5,693 nucleotides of DNA from Rhodocyclaceae bacterium UBA2271 (GTDB lineage Bacteria; Pseudomonadota; Gammaproteobacteria; Burkholderiales; Rhodocyclaceae), in contig DDXB01000023.1 of NCBI GenBank assembly GCA_002347405.1, positions 1 through 5,693 on the forward strand, in the 5' to 3' direction. The position numbers and the translations under genes were made by a program. Below the pieces are notes generated by a model. The model was not told where the DNA came from. It worked only from the letters and a program-made list of their open reading frames with translations, and did not search any database. Of the stretch, positions 1 through 5,693 are shown piece by piece. Every line of letters begins with the position of its first letter. Positions within the stretch are counted from its first letter, which is position 1.

Positions 1-1
1 G

Positions 2-190
2 CAGCGGTTGCGCGCCATCGCGCTTACCGGTACCGAACTGGCGCGCGCCACCGCCGCGACGATCCGCGTCAAGCTGCTCAAGATCGGCGCCGCCGTAGTC
101 CGCAATACCCGCCGCGTGCGCATCCTGTTCGCTTCCCATCATCCGATGCGCGACACCTTCCTGATCGCCGCGCAGGCACTCGCCCCATAG
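2..190 (+). CDS. IS1380-family transposase, C-terminal fragment (5' end outside the window)
   Basis: The frame is open from the left edge and ends at TAG 188-190, giving the last 62 residues. The fragment carries the basic segment TIRVKLLKIGA followed by RNTRRVRILFAS, which I recognise as the usual ending of IS1380-family (DDE group 1) transposases, where TIRLKLLKIGA-like and RxTRRVR-like motifs sit close to the C-terminus. The DDE catalytic residues would lie upstream, outside the window, so activity cannot be judged. A TTG at position 8 is an internal codon, not a real start. The ending looks natural rather than truncated because noncoding sequence and a plausible terminal repeat follow it. 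Family assignment is from memory of the motif. Confidence 0.82.
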   Translation, partial: QRLRAIALTGTELARATAATIRVKLLKIGAAVVRNTRRVRILFASHHPMRDTFLIAAQALAP

Positions 191-343
191 CCAACACCGA
201 GTGCGGCCCCGACACGCTGACGGCTTCGGGGGTTGGGGGGAGTCCGTCCAAAATTCGCTGCGCGGCCCACTTCCCGTGCAGTCAACCCCGTAACACCTCG
301 CCCTTACCCCTTCGCCGTCGCCGTTTCAGCCTTCGCACGAGCG

Positions 344-363
344 TGGTGAAATATCCGGGCTAA
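344..363. repeat. Probable right terminal inverted repeat of the IS1380-type element
   Basis: The sequence TGGTGAAATATCCGGGCTAA (reverse strand TTAGCCCGGATATTTCACCA) lies 154 bp past the transposase stop, where an element end is expected. Similar ends with a TAGCCCG...TTTCACCA pattern are ones I associate with IS1380-type elements. The partner repeat is outside the window, so this is inferred from position and resemblance. Just inside it is a short palindrome, CACG-AG-CGTG (336-345). Confidence 0.5.
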
Positions 364-364
364 C

Positions 365-378
365 CCTGTGGAAACAGG
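365..378. repeat. Short hairpin next to the IS end
   Basis: CCTGT and ACAGG form a perfect 5-bp stem around a GGAA loop, which fits the GNRA tetraloop class. It lies immediately outside the presumed IS end and 45 bp before the PilZ start. No U-tract follows, so it is not a standard intrinsic terminator. It may be chance. Confidence 0.25.
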
Positions 379-409
379 TGATTACGCCAGGATCAATGGT
401 GGCGCGATT

Positions 410-415
410 TATAAT
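410..415 (+). promoter_or_regulatory. Candidate -10 box (TATAAT) for the PilZ gene
   Basis: A perfect TATAAT lies 7 bp before the ATG at 423. If it works as a -10 box, transcription would start at or within a base or two of that ATG, giving a leaderless or nearly leaderless mRNA. I find no good -35 box at 16-18 bp spacing, so the call is weak. The match may be chance, with the real promoter further upstream or inside the IS end. Confidence 0.3.
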
Positions 416-422
416 GGGCCGC

Positions 423-794
423 ATGACCACAGTGACAGATCGCCGTCAGTTCTGGCGCGCACACTTCCGCTCCGCGGTGCAATTGGCAACTGCCGGGTAT
501 TCGATTGAGGCCGATCTACTCGACATTTCGCTCAAGGGAGCCTTGATCGAGGTGCCAGCCGGGTGGACGGGCAGTCTGGGCGACCCTTTTCAATTACTAC
601 TGAACCTTGCTGCAGAGACCGAAATCAGCATGAGTACTGCGGTCTCGCATATCGACGGTCGCCGCATCGGCCTGCGCTGCGAGAGCATTGATCTGGATAG
701 CGTGACGCACCTACGGCGGCTGGTCGAACTGAATTCCGGGAATCCGGACCTGCTGGACCGCGAACTGTCGATGCTGATGCGCGAAACAGCTTAA
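423..794 (+). CDS. PilZ-domain protein, predicted c-di-GMP binding
   Basis: The product is a cytosolic protein of 123 residues made almost entirely of one PilZ domain. Both canonical c-di-GMP-binding motifs are present: RxxxR as RQFWR (residues 8-12) and [D/N]xSxxG as DISLKG (34-39). Binding of c-di-GMP is therefore expected. The downstream output (motility, polysaccharide or pilus control) cannot be read from the sequence. Several starts are possible: GTG 378, ATG 396, ATG 414 and ATG 423. I chose 423 because PilZ homology begins a few residues later and the upstream residues look non-domain, but no start has a convincing Shine-Dalgarno. The gene begins about 60 bp beyond an IS end, so its native upstream region may have been replaced. 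Its stop TAA overlaps the stop of the convergent glutaredoxin gene by 3 bases. Domain call is secure; the start is uncertain. Confidence 0.88.
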   Translation: MTTVTDRRQFWRAHFRSAVQLATAGYSIEADLLDISLKGALIEVPAGWTGSLGDPFQLLLNLAAETEISMSTAVSHIDGRRIGLRCESIDLDSVTHLRRLVELNSGNPDLLDRELSMLMRETA

Positions 795-1264
795 CGTTGT
801 TCCGCTTTGGGGTAGCCAGCCGCACCCAGCAAGCCGGTCCATCCCGTCTCCTGAAAACCCTTGAGGGTTTTAACGCCAACCTGAAGCACCGGGACAGAAA
901 CTTCTCCACCTCCCAGTAATTGACGCAGGGCGTCTATTTCCTCATTGGTTGCGACGGTTTTTTCACTGAACGGGATACCCCGCCTGTTCAAGTAATCGCG
1001 GCCCTGTTTGCAAGCGTCGCCGCATTCTGAACTGACATAAAGCGTCACCGGATAATTGCCCATGGCCTGCCGCAGGGCATAGGGCAACTGTTTGTTTGCG
1101 GCCGGCGCGGAAAAGCGTTTCTCCTGCACCTCGCGAACATCGCTGGGCAGCGGGGCTCGGTCTCCATAATGCACCTTGCCGTCCTTATCGACCCAGCGGT
1201 AAGTAGTCTGTGCTTGAGTCACGCCGGCGCACAGCAGGACTAACAGCAGCGCGAACGATTTCAT
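791..1264 (-). CDS. Exported DUF4124 and glutaredoxin-like domain protein
   Basis: The 157-residue product begins with a Sec-type signal peptide: MK, a leucine-rich core, and a likely cut after TQA (residue 18). A DUF4124 segment follows, YRWVDKDGKVHYGDRAP (22-38). The second half (about 72-142) is a glutaredoxin or thioredoxin-fold domain with CGDAC at residues 81-85 and a VPVL cis-proline element around Pro125. It is probably a periplasmic thiol redox protein; its substrate is unknown. The active site is CxxxC rather than the classical CxxC. I recall CxxxC in related betaproteobacterial proteins, so it may be a family trait. The start ATG 1264 is supported by the signal peptide and by a GGAG 6 nt upstream. 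The gene follows prlC by 11 bp and is very likely co-transcribed with it. Its stop overlaps the convergent PilZ stop. Confidence 0.87.
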   Translation of the reverse strand: MKSFALLLVLLCAGVTQAQTTYRWVDKDGKVHYGDRAPLPSDVREVQEKRFSAPAANKQLPYALRQAMGNYPVTLYVSSECGDACKQGRDYLNRRGIPFSEKTVATNEEIDALRQLLGGGEVSVPVLQVGVKTLKGFQETGWTGLLGAAGYPKAEQR

Positions 1265-1270
1265 TGGGAA

Positions 1271-1274
1271 CTCC
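1271..1274 (-). promoter_or_regulatory. Ribosome binding site of the glutaredoxin-like gene
   Basis: On the minus strand GGAG sits 6 nt before the ATG at 1264, inside the 11-bp gap after the prlC stop. It supports this start and suggests translation from a shared prlC message. It is the clearest Shine-Dalgarno in the window. Confidence 0.65.
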
Positions 1275-1275
1275 G

Positions 1276-3321
1276 TCAGCCAGTTTCAACCATGCCATTA
1301 TGGCGCAACAATGCATCGGGGTTCGGCTCGCGGCCACGGAAGGCCAGAAAAGATTCAAGCGCCGGACGGGAACCGCCAACCGAAAGAATCTCCTGCCAGA
1401 ACCGTTTGCCGGTATCCGCATCCAGCACCGACCCGGCTGAGGGCGCCGCCTCCTCGAAGGCGGCATAGGCATCGGCAGACAAGACTTCGGCCCATTTGTA
1501 ACTGTAGTAGCCAGCGGCATAGCCGCCACCGAAGATGTGTGAAAAGCTGTGCGGGAAGCGCTGCCATTCGGGCGGCACGATTACCGCCACCTCGCGTCGC
1601 ACTTCGGCAAGGACGTCCATGAACGACTGGTCACTACTTGGTTTGAATTCACTGTGGACCAGAAGATCAAAAAGACCAAACTCGATCTGGCGCAGGGTTT
1701 GCACGCCACTCTGGAAATTCTTGGCGGCAATCATCTTGTCAAAGAGTTCGCGCGGCAAGGGGGCGCCGGTTTCGGCATGCGCTGTCATGCCAATGAGCAC
1801 GTCCCATTCCCAGCAAAAGTTTTCCATGAACTGCGAGGGGAGTTCAACCGCATCCCATTCGACGCCATGGATGCCCGAGACGGCAAGCTCATCGACTTCC
1901 GTCAGCAGGTGATGCAGGCCGTGGCCGGTTTCATGGAACAGGGTATTGACGTCGTTGTGACTGAAGGTGGCCGGCTTGCCGCCGACCGGGGCCGGGAAAT
2001 TGCAGTTGAGATAGGCGACCGGCGTCTGGGTGCCGGTCTGCACCCGACGTCGCGCCACTGCCTCATCCATCCAGGCGCCGCCGCGCTTGGTTGGGCGCGC
2101 ATACAGGTCGAGATAGAACTGGCCGATCAATTTGCCTTCACGCAGGATGCGGAAGAAACGCACGTCCGGATGCCAGACCGGCGCGCTATCGGCTTCTAGC
2201 TTAAGCCCGAACAGCGTCTCGATGACCCGAAACAACCCGGCCAGCACCTGCGGTTCTGGAAAGTATTGCTTCACCTCGTCGTCCGAGAAGGCATAGCGCT
2301 CCTGTTTCAACTTCTCCGCAACCCAGGCCAGGTCCCAGCTTTCCAGGGTGTCGAGGTCGAGCCGGACATGGGCGAACTCCCGCAGCTCAACCATGTCGCG
2401 CTCGGCGAAGGGCCGCGCCTTGGCCGCCATGTCACGTAAAAATGTAATCACCTGTGCGGGGGACTCCGCCATTTTCGGGGTCAGGGAAACCTCGGCATAG
2501 GTGGCAAAACCCAGCATCGCCGCTTCTTCGGCGCACAGGGCAAGAATGCGATCAATCAGCGGGCCATTGTTCCACTCGGCCTTGCCGAACTCGGATGCCC
2601 GTGTCGCATAGGCGCGATACATGCGCGCGCGCAGATCGCGATCATCGGCATACTGCATCACCGGCAGATAGGACGGTGCATGCAGGGTGAATTTCCAGCC
2701 CGGCTTGCCTTCGCCCTCGGCCGCGGCCCGCGCGGCAGCTTTCACGTCGGCGGGCAGGCCAGCCAAGCCGCTGGCGTCACTCACCCATTCGGCGTGAGCA
2801 TTGGTGGCATCGAGAATGTTTTCTGAAAATTTAGCTGCCAGCGCAGACTGTTCCTCCTGAATCGCCTGGAAGCGTGGTTTCTGATCTTGACGCAATTCGG
2901 CACCCGCCAGACGGAAATCACGCACTTCATTGTCGACGATGCGCTGACGCGTGGGCGAGAGCGTGGCGAATTCCGGACTCTGCCGCAAGGCCTTGAATTT
3001 TTCGAAGAGCGCGAGGTTTTGTCCAAGCTCGGCATAAAACCGGCTTACCTCCGGCAGCATTGCGTTGTAGGCCTCGCGCCAGGGCGGCACGTCATTAACC
3101 GCATGCAAATGGCCGACAATGCCCCACGCATGCCCCAAGCGTTCGCCGGCATCGGTCAGCGGCACCACAAAGTCGTCCCAGGTCGCCGGCGTGCCGGGCT
3201 GTTCCAACTTGGTCAGAAGGGCGCGATTATCATCGAGCAACTGGCGGATGGCGGGTGCGACATGATCGGGTTCGATACTGTCGAAGCGGGGCAGGCCGGT
3301 GAAGTCAAGGAGTGGGTTCAT
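1276..3321 (-). CDS. prlC: Oligopeptidase A (zinc metallopeptidase, M3 family)
   Basis: The 681-residue product matches the roughly 680-residue length of PrlC/OpdA. These cytosolic endopeptidases cut short peptides, including products of other proteases and cleaved signal peptides. The zinc site HETGH (HExxH) is at residues 463-467, with Glu464 as catalytic base. The third zinc ligand is most likely Glu493 in the AVELPSQ segment, 30 residues after His463. The substrate-binding loop HIFGGGYAAGYYSYKWA (595-611) has the glycine and tyrosine pattern of the family. The N-terminal helical part (about 1-200) is complete, and no frameshift or missing catalytic residue is visible. The start ATG 3321 fits the family N-terminus, although no strong Shine-Dalgarno precedes it. 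It lies 124 bp downstream of purC and 11 bp upstream of the glutaredoxin-like gene, so it probably heads a two-gene unit. I could not identify a clear promoter in the purC-prlC gap. Confidence 0.96.
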   Translation of the reverse strand: MNPLLDFTGLPRFDSIEPDHVAPAIRQLLDDNRALLTKLEQPGTPATWDDFVVPLTDAGERLGHAWGIVGHLHAVNDVPPWREAYNAMLPEVSRFYAELGQNLALFEKFKALRQSPEFATLSPTRQRIVDNEVRDFRLAGAELRQDQKPRFQAIQEEQSALAAKFSENILDATNAHAEWVSDASGLAGLPADVKAAARAAAEGEGKPGWKFTLHAPSYLPVMQYADDRDLRARMYRAYATRASEFGKAEWNNGPLIDRILALCAEEAAMLGFATYAEVSLTPKMAESPAQVITFLRDMAAKARPFAERDMVELREFAHVRLDLDTLESWDLAWVAEKLKQERYAFSDDEVKQYFPEPQVLAGLFRVIETLFGLKLEADSAPVWHPDVRFFRILREGKLIGQFYLDLYARPTKRGGAWMDEAVARRRVQTGTQTPVAYLNCNFPAPVGGKPATFSHNDVNTLFHETGHGLHHLLTEVDELAVSGIHGVEWDAVELPSQFMENFCWEWDVLIGMTAHAETGAPLPRELFDKMIAAKNFQSGVQTLRQIEFGLFDLLVHSEFKPSSDQSFMDVLAEVRREVAVIVPPEWQRFPHSFSHIFGGGYAAGYYSYKWAEVLSADAYAAFEEAAPSAGSVLDADTGKRFWQEILSVGGSRPALESFLAFRGREPNPDALLRHNGMVETG

Positions 3322-3445
3322 ATTTACAAGATGGAGATAGCCCCGAGAACTTCAATGCCCAAGCCGCAACAGTAAAAGTCGGCGTTGGCAGGACGGCGCC
3401 ACCCAACCCACCGACAAGGGAACGGCTAGAAACGTTGGGCAGCTT

Positions 3446-4330
3446 TCAGCCAGTCAACCGGGTTAGCGCCTCGCGATATTTGGCGGCAGTCTTCTCGAGA
3501 ATCTCGGCGGGCAGCTTCGGCCCCGGAGCCTTCTTGTTCCAGTCGAGCGTTTCCAGGTAGTCGCGCAGAAATTGCTTGTCGAAGCTCGGCGGGCTGACGC
3601 CAACCTGATAGGTGTCCGCCGGCCAGAAGCGTGATGAATCAGGTGTCAGCACTTCGTCGATCAGATACAGCTTGCCTGCCGCATCCTGACCGAATTCGAA
3701 CTTGGTGTCGGCGATGATGATGCCGCGCGTCAGGGCGTAAGCAGCTGCTTCGGTATAGAGCTGCAGCGTAGCGTCACGCACCTGTGCGGCTAGCATCGGG
3801 CCAAGCAGCTTCTCAACCGCGGCGAATTCAATATTTTCGTCGTGCCTGCCGGCTGCAGCCTTGGTCGACGGCGTAAACAACGGCTGCGGCAATTTTTCGG
3901 CCATCCGCATTCCGGCAGGCAGCGGAATGCCGCAGACCTTGCCGGTCACCTGATAGTCCTTCCAGCCCGAACCAATCAAATAACCGCGTGCCACCGCCTC
4001 GATGGGCAGGGGCTTGAAGCGCCGGACAACGATGGCACGGCCGCGCACCTGAACTTTTTCCACCTCGCCCCGCACCACCGTTTCCGGATCGATGCCGGTG
4101 AGCTGGTTGGGGATGATATGACCAAGCTTCCGGAACCAGAAATCGGCCACTGCGGTCAGCACGGCTCCCTTGCCGGGAATCGGCTCAGGCATGACCACGT
4201 CGAAGGCCGAAAGGCGATCGGTAGCGATGATCAACAGTTTGTCGTCGCTAACAGCGTAGATGTCGCGCACCTTGCCGCGGGCGAGCAGCGGTAGGCTGGT
4301 AATGGAGGATTCGAACAGGGGGGTGGTCAT
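3446..4330 (-). CDS. purC: Phosphoribosylaminoimidazole-succinocarboxamide (SAICAR) synthase
   Basis: PurC joins aspartate to CAIR with ATP to make SAICAR in de novo purine synthesis in the cytosol. The 294-residue product belongs to the longer PurC type, not the roughly 237-residue E. coli type. Visible landmarks are LARGKVRDIY near the N-terminus (16-25), ATDRLSAFDV (36-45), LPIEAVARGYLIGSG (108-122, first SAICAR signature), IADTKFEFG (206-214, second signature) and LIDEVLTPDSSRFW (223-236). The frame stays open to an ATG at 4378, but the extra 16 residues (MVVIHPSSPF...) look unlike PurC, and a TATAAA box at 4387-4392 would put the transcript start close to 4380. I therefore prefer ATG 4330; ATG 4336 is also possible. 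No start has a good Shine-Dalgarno. The gene is complete and lies downstream of the fic gene on the same strand, with its own probable promoter. Confidence 0.95.
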   Translation of the reverse strand: MTTPLFESSITSLPLLARGKVRDIYAVSDDKLLIIATDRLSAFDVVMPEPIPGKGAVLTAVADFWFRKLGHIIPNQLTGIDPETVVRGEVEKVQVRGRAIVVRRFKPLPIEAVARGYLIGSGWKDYQVTGKVCGIPLPAGMRMAEKLPQPLFTPSTKAAAGRHDENIEFAAVEKLLGPMLAAQVRDATLQLYTEAAAYALTRGIIIADTKFEFGQDAAGKLYLIDEVLTPDSSRFWPADTYQVGVSPPSFDKQFLRDYLETLDWNKKAPGPKLPAEILEKTAAKYREALTRLTG

Positions 4331-4386
4331 GATCATTCGTGGCAATGAAAAGGGAGAGGAAGGGTGGATTACAACCATCTGCGTGC

Positions 4387-4392
4387 TTTATA
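4387..4392 (-). promoter_or_regulatory. Candidate -10 box for purC
   Basis: On the minus strand TATAAA (5 of 6 to the consensus) lies in the short AT-rich gap between fic and purC. Transcription would begin near 4380, giving a leader of about 50 nt to the ATG at 4330. No convincing -35 box is seen at 16-18 bp spacing, so the call is tentative. It would allow purC to be expressed independently of fic. Confidence 0.3.
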
Positions 4393-4413
4393 AACCAAAA
4401 CACCACTAAATAC

Positions 4414-5562
4414 TCACCGCGACAGTAACTCGATATACGCCTGATAGCTGTAGCTGCGATTCTTCTTCTGACCGGTCATCTCCGTCACGATACCGAGATC
4501 TTCCAGAACTTTGACGGCTGCACTCGCCGTCGGGAAACTTGTTTCCAACTTCTGACGAACGCGCTCGATGGTAAAGCGCGGCATCATCGGTAACAACTCA
4601 AACAAGCGGTAGCTTGCGGGGCCAGCCTTGGGCGATTCGAGCAAACGCCGCCGGTCAGCCGCCACCAAGCTGGCGATTGCGATGATGCTGCGCTCCGCGT
4701 CGGTGGCGGCCGCTGCAACCCCCTCCAGAAAAAATGTCACCCAGGATTCCCAGCCTCCCTCGGTTCGGATGATCGACAACCGCCGGTAGTACTCCAACTG
4801 GTGCTGCTTCAGATAGCCGCTGAGATACATCAACGGCTCCGGCAACATACCCCAGTGTTCGAGAAGCACCGCAATCAGCAGTCGACCAATACGCCCATTA
4901 CCATCCAGAAAGGGGTGGATGGTTTCAAACTGAGCGTGCACCAAGGCAATTTTGACGAGCGGCGGAAGTGCCGACGACGTGTCGTGGATGAAGCGCTCCA
5001 TGTCTCCGATCAATTCGGGCACACGATCCGATGGGGGTGGTACGTATGCCGCATTGCCTGGACGGGTACCACCGATCCAGTTCTGCGAACGGCGCAATTC
5101 ACCGGGTTGCTTGCCGGCACCCCGTACCCCATCGAGCAACAGGCGGTGAGCATCACAGAGCAGGCGAACGCTGATCGGCAGACCGCCTGGATCACGCAAA
5201 TTGTCCTGTACCAGCCGGAAGGCGCGGAGGTAGTTGGTGACCTCCTCCACGTCAGCGGAATTGCTAACTGCGAATCCGGCTTCCTCGTCAAATAAATCCG
5301 TGAGAGTTGCCTGCGTCCCTTCGATCTGCGAGGTCAGCAAGGCCTCCTTGCGGATGGCGCTGTACAACAACCAATCCGCCGAGGGCACCAAACCCGATAC
5401 CCCGGACAAACGGGCCAGCGCCAGTTCTGACTCTCGGTTCTGCGCCAGGTACGATTCACCCGCAAGCGCCGGTTTGGCAGGGGGCAACGGATAAGGAACG
5501 AAAGCCTGGACAGACTCGCCCAAGGTCGTTGAGATAACGTAAGCTCCCGTGGAGCGCTTCAT
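4414..5562 (-). CDS. Fic-family protein, predicted self-inhibited AMP transferase with winged-helix C-terminus
   Basis: The 382-residue product has the full Fic motif HPFLDGNGRIGR at residues 216-227. His216 is the expected catalytic base, and Asp220, Asn222 and the two arginines should bind nucleotide. Such proteins usually move AMP from ATP to a hydroxyl side chain of a target protein. Residues 77-82, TSQIEG, fit the inhibitory motif [S/T]xxxE[G/N]. It lies N-terminal to the Fic domain, as in class II Fic proteins, so the enzyme should be self-inhibited through Glu81. The N-terminal 100 residues resemble the Fic/DOC N-terminal domain. Residues about 316-365 (SYRLFELLPMMPRFTIERVR onward) look like a winged helix-turn-helix. 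The layout matches the Shewanella oneidensis Fic type. The target is unknown. ATG 5562 is the only sensible start: an in-frame TGA lies about 20 bases upstream with no alternative start between. No separate antitoxin gene is seen. Confidence 0.93.
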   Translation of the reverse strand: MKRSTGAYVISTTLGESVQAFVPYPLPPAKPALAGESYLAQNRESELALARLSGVSGLVPSADWLLYSAIRKEALLTSQIEGTQATLTDLFDEEAGFAVSNSADVEEVTNYLRAFRLVQDNLRDPGGLPISVRLLCDAHRLLLDGVRGAGKQPGELRRSQNWIGGTRPGNAAYVPPPSDRVPELIGDMERFIHDTSSALPPLVKIALVHAQFETIHPFLDGNGRIGRLLIAVLLEHWGMLPEPLMYLSGYLKQHQLEYYRRLSIIRTEGGWESWVTFFLEGVAAAATDAERSIIAIASLVAADRRRLLESPKAGPASYRLFELLPMMPRFTIERVRQKLETSFPTASAAVKVLEDLGIVTEMTGQKKNRSYSYQAYIELLSR

Positions 5563-5580
5563 AGTAAAGAGAGGCTTAAC

Positions 5581-5691
5581 TCAGTGAAATTGATTAAAGC
5601 ACTCTTTAATATAAATATCCAGTCGTAAAGGATTCATCTTTTCTGTTGCAAAGTGCCTCGATGACACCAAATCGGGATAGGGGGCGGTCAA
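5581..5691 (-). CDS. Possible C-terminal end of an unknown gene entering from the right edge
   Basis: On the minus strand a frame is open from the right edge for 36 codons and ends at TGA 5581-5583, 18 bp before the fic start. The peptide ends in MNPLRLDIYIKECFNQFH and I do not recognise it. Spacing would suit a gene in the same operon as fic. Against it, the stretch is AT-rich, another minus-strand frame is also open here for 28 codons to a TAA, and the segment contains a palindrome and a -10-like box more typical of a control region. It may be noncoding. Confidence 0.2.
   Translation of the reverse strand: MTAPYPDLVSSRHFATEKMNPLRLDIYIKECFNQFH
5593..5610. repeat. Perfect 7-bp inverted repeat upstream of fic (possible operator)
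   Basis: ATTAAAG (5593-5599) and CTTTAAT (5604-5610) are perfect inverted copies around a 4-base spacer. The outer edge lies about 48 bp before the fic ATG and overlaps a -10-like box on the minus strand. A dimeric regulator bound here would cover the likely transcription start. The Fic protein itself has a winged-helix C-terminus and could be that regulator, which is inference. Confidence 0.4.
5608..5613 (-). promoter_or_regulatory. Candidate -10 box for fic
   Basis: On the minus strand TATATT (5 of 6 to TATAAT) lies in the AT-rich upstream region, with transcription expected to start near 5601 inside the inverted repeat. The leader to ATG 5562 would be about 40 nt. No good -35 box is present at standard spacing, so activity may need an activator, or the box may be chance. 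Confidence 0.25.
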
Positions 5692-5693
5692 AC

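Larger units (their letters stand above)
1..363 (+). mobile_element. Right end of an IS1380-family insertion sequence (left part outside the window)
   Basis: The stretch holds the last part of a transposase gene, about 150 bp of noncoding sequence, and a probable terminal inverted repeat near 344-363. The family call rests on the transposase C-terminus and on my recollection that the end sequence resembles the ends of IS1380-type elements in Proteobacteria. The left end is not in the window, so the outer boundary (363 to 366) and the target duplication cannot be fixed. The element points towards the PilZ gene and ends about 60 bp before its start codon. Confidence 0.7.

Noticed and set aside
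228..240. G-rich run (GGGGGTTGGGGGG), possible G-quadruplex
   Set aside because: There are only two G-runs, so it does not meet the usual four-run pattern.
370..389. Resemblance of GGAAACAG and TGATTACGCCA to the lacZ-alpha start of pUC vectors
   Set aside because: The two matches are short, spaced differently from the vector, and the flanking sequence is not vector; chance is the simpler reading.
1549..2199. A 216-codon open frame on the plus strand inside prlC
   Set aside because: It lies wholly antisense to a well-conserved M3 peptidase gene, its product resembles no family I know, and long antisense frames are common in GC-rich coding DNA.
2887..3375. A 162-codon plus-strand frame crossing the start of prlC
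   Set aside because: It is antisense to the N-terminal part of prlC, has no recognisable domain or ribosome binding site, and is explained by codon bias of the real gene.
3366..3405. Possible purC terminator: GGCG/CGCC pairing followed on the minus strand by a short T-run
   Set aside because: The stem is only 4 bp with a long loop and the T-run is 4 bases, interrupted by GA from the stem; too weak to call.
4801..5295. A 164-codon plus-strand frame inside the fic gene
   Set aside because: It is antisense to the catalytic Fic domain, and the fic frame has clear catalytic motifs while this one has none.
5661..5693. ATG at 5661 on the plus strand, open to the right edge, as a divergent gene start
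   Set aside because: Only 11 codons are visible, there is no Shine-Dalgarno before it, and the predicted residues show no family pattern.

Overview
The window looks like chromosomal DNA of a betaproteobacterium, probably near the Rhodocyclales. This rests on GC-rich coding sequence and on protein styles I recognise: a 294-residue PurC, a PrlC-type oligopeptidase A, a short PilZ protein and a secreted DUF4124-glutaredoxin. The assignment is by recollection, not by a search.

Layout, left to right. Positions 1 to about 363 are the right end of an insertion sequence: the C-terminus of an IS1380-family (DDE) transposase, a noncoding tail, and a probable terminal inverted repeat. A plus-strand PilZ gene (423-794) starts about 60 bp beyond the element. 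It converges on a block of four minus-strand genes that fills the rest of the window. In transcription order these are a Fic-family AMP transferase (5562-4414), purC (4330-3446), prlC (3321-1276) and a DUF4124-glutaredoxin gene (1264-791). The pilZ and glutaredoxin stop codons overlap on a shared TTAA.

Functionally these are mostly separate jobs. PurC makes SAICAR in purine synthesis. PrlC is a cytosolic zinc oligopeptidase. The glutaredoxin-like protein is exported and follows prlC by only 11 bp with its own Shine-Dalgarno, so those two are very likely co-transcribed. The PilZ protein should bind c-di-GMP. The Fic protein has its catalytic motif, an N-terminal inhibitory motif and a C-terminal winged-helix region, and is preceded by an AT-rich stretch with a perfect 7-bp inverted repeat over a possible -10 box.

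I see no CRISPR array, tRNA, rRNA, riboswitch or clearly new multigene system. The points most worth a second look are the Fic control region, the possible gene end entering from the right edge, the IS end beside pilZ with a TATAAT almost touching the start codon, and the CxxxC active site of the exported glutaredoxin.
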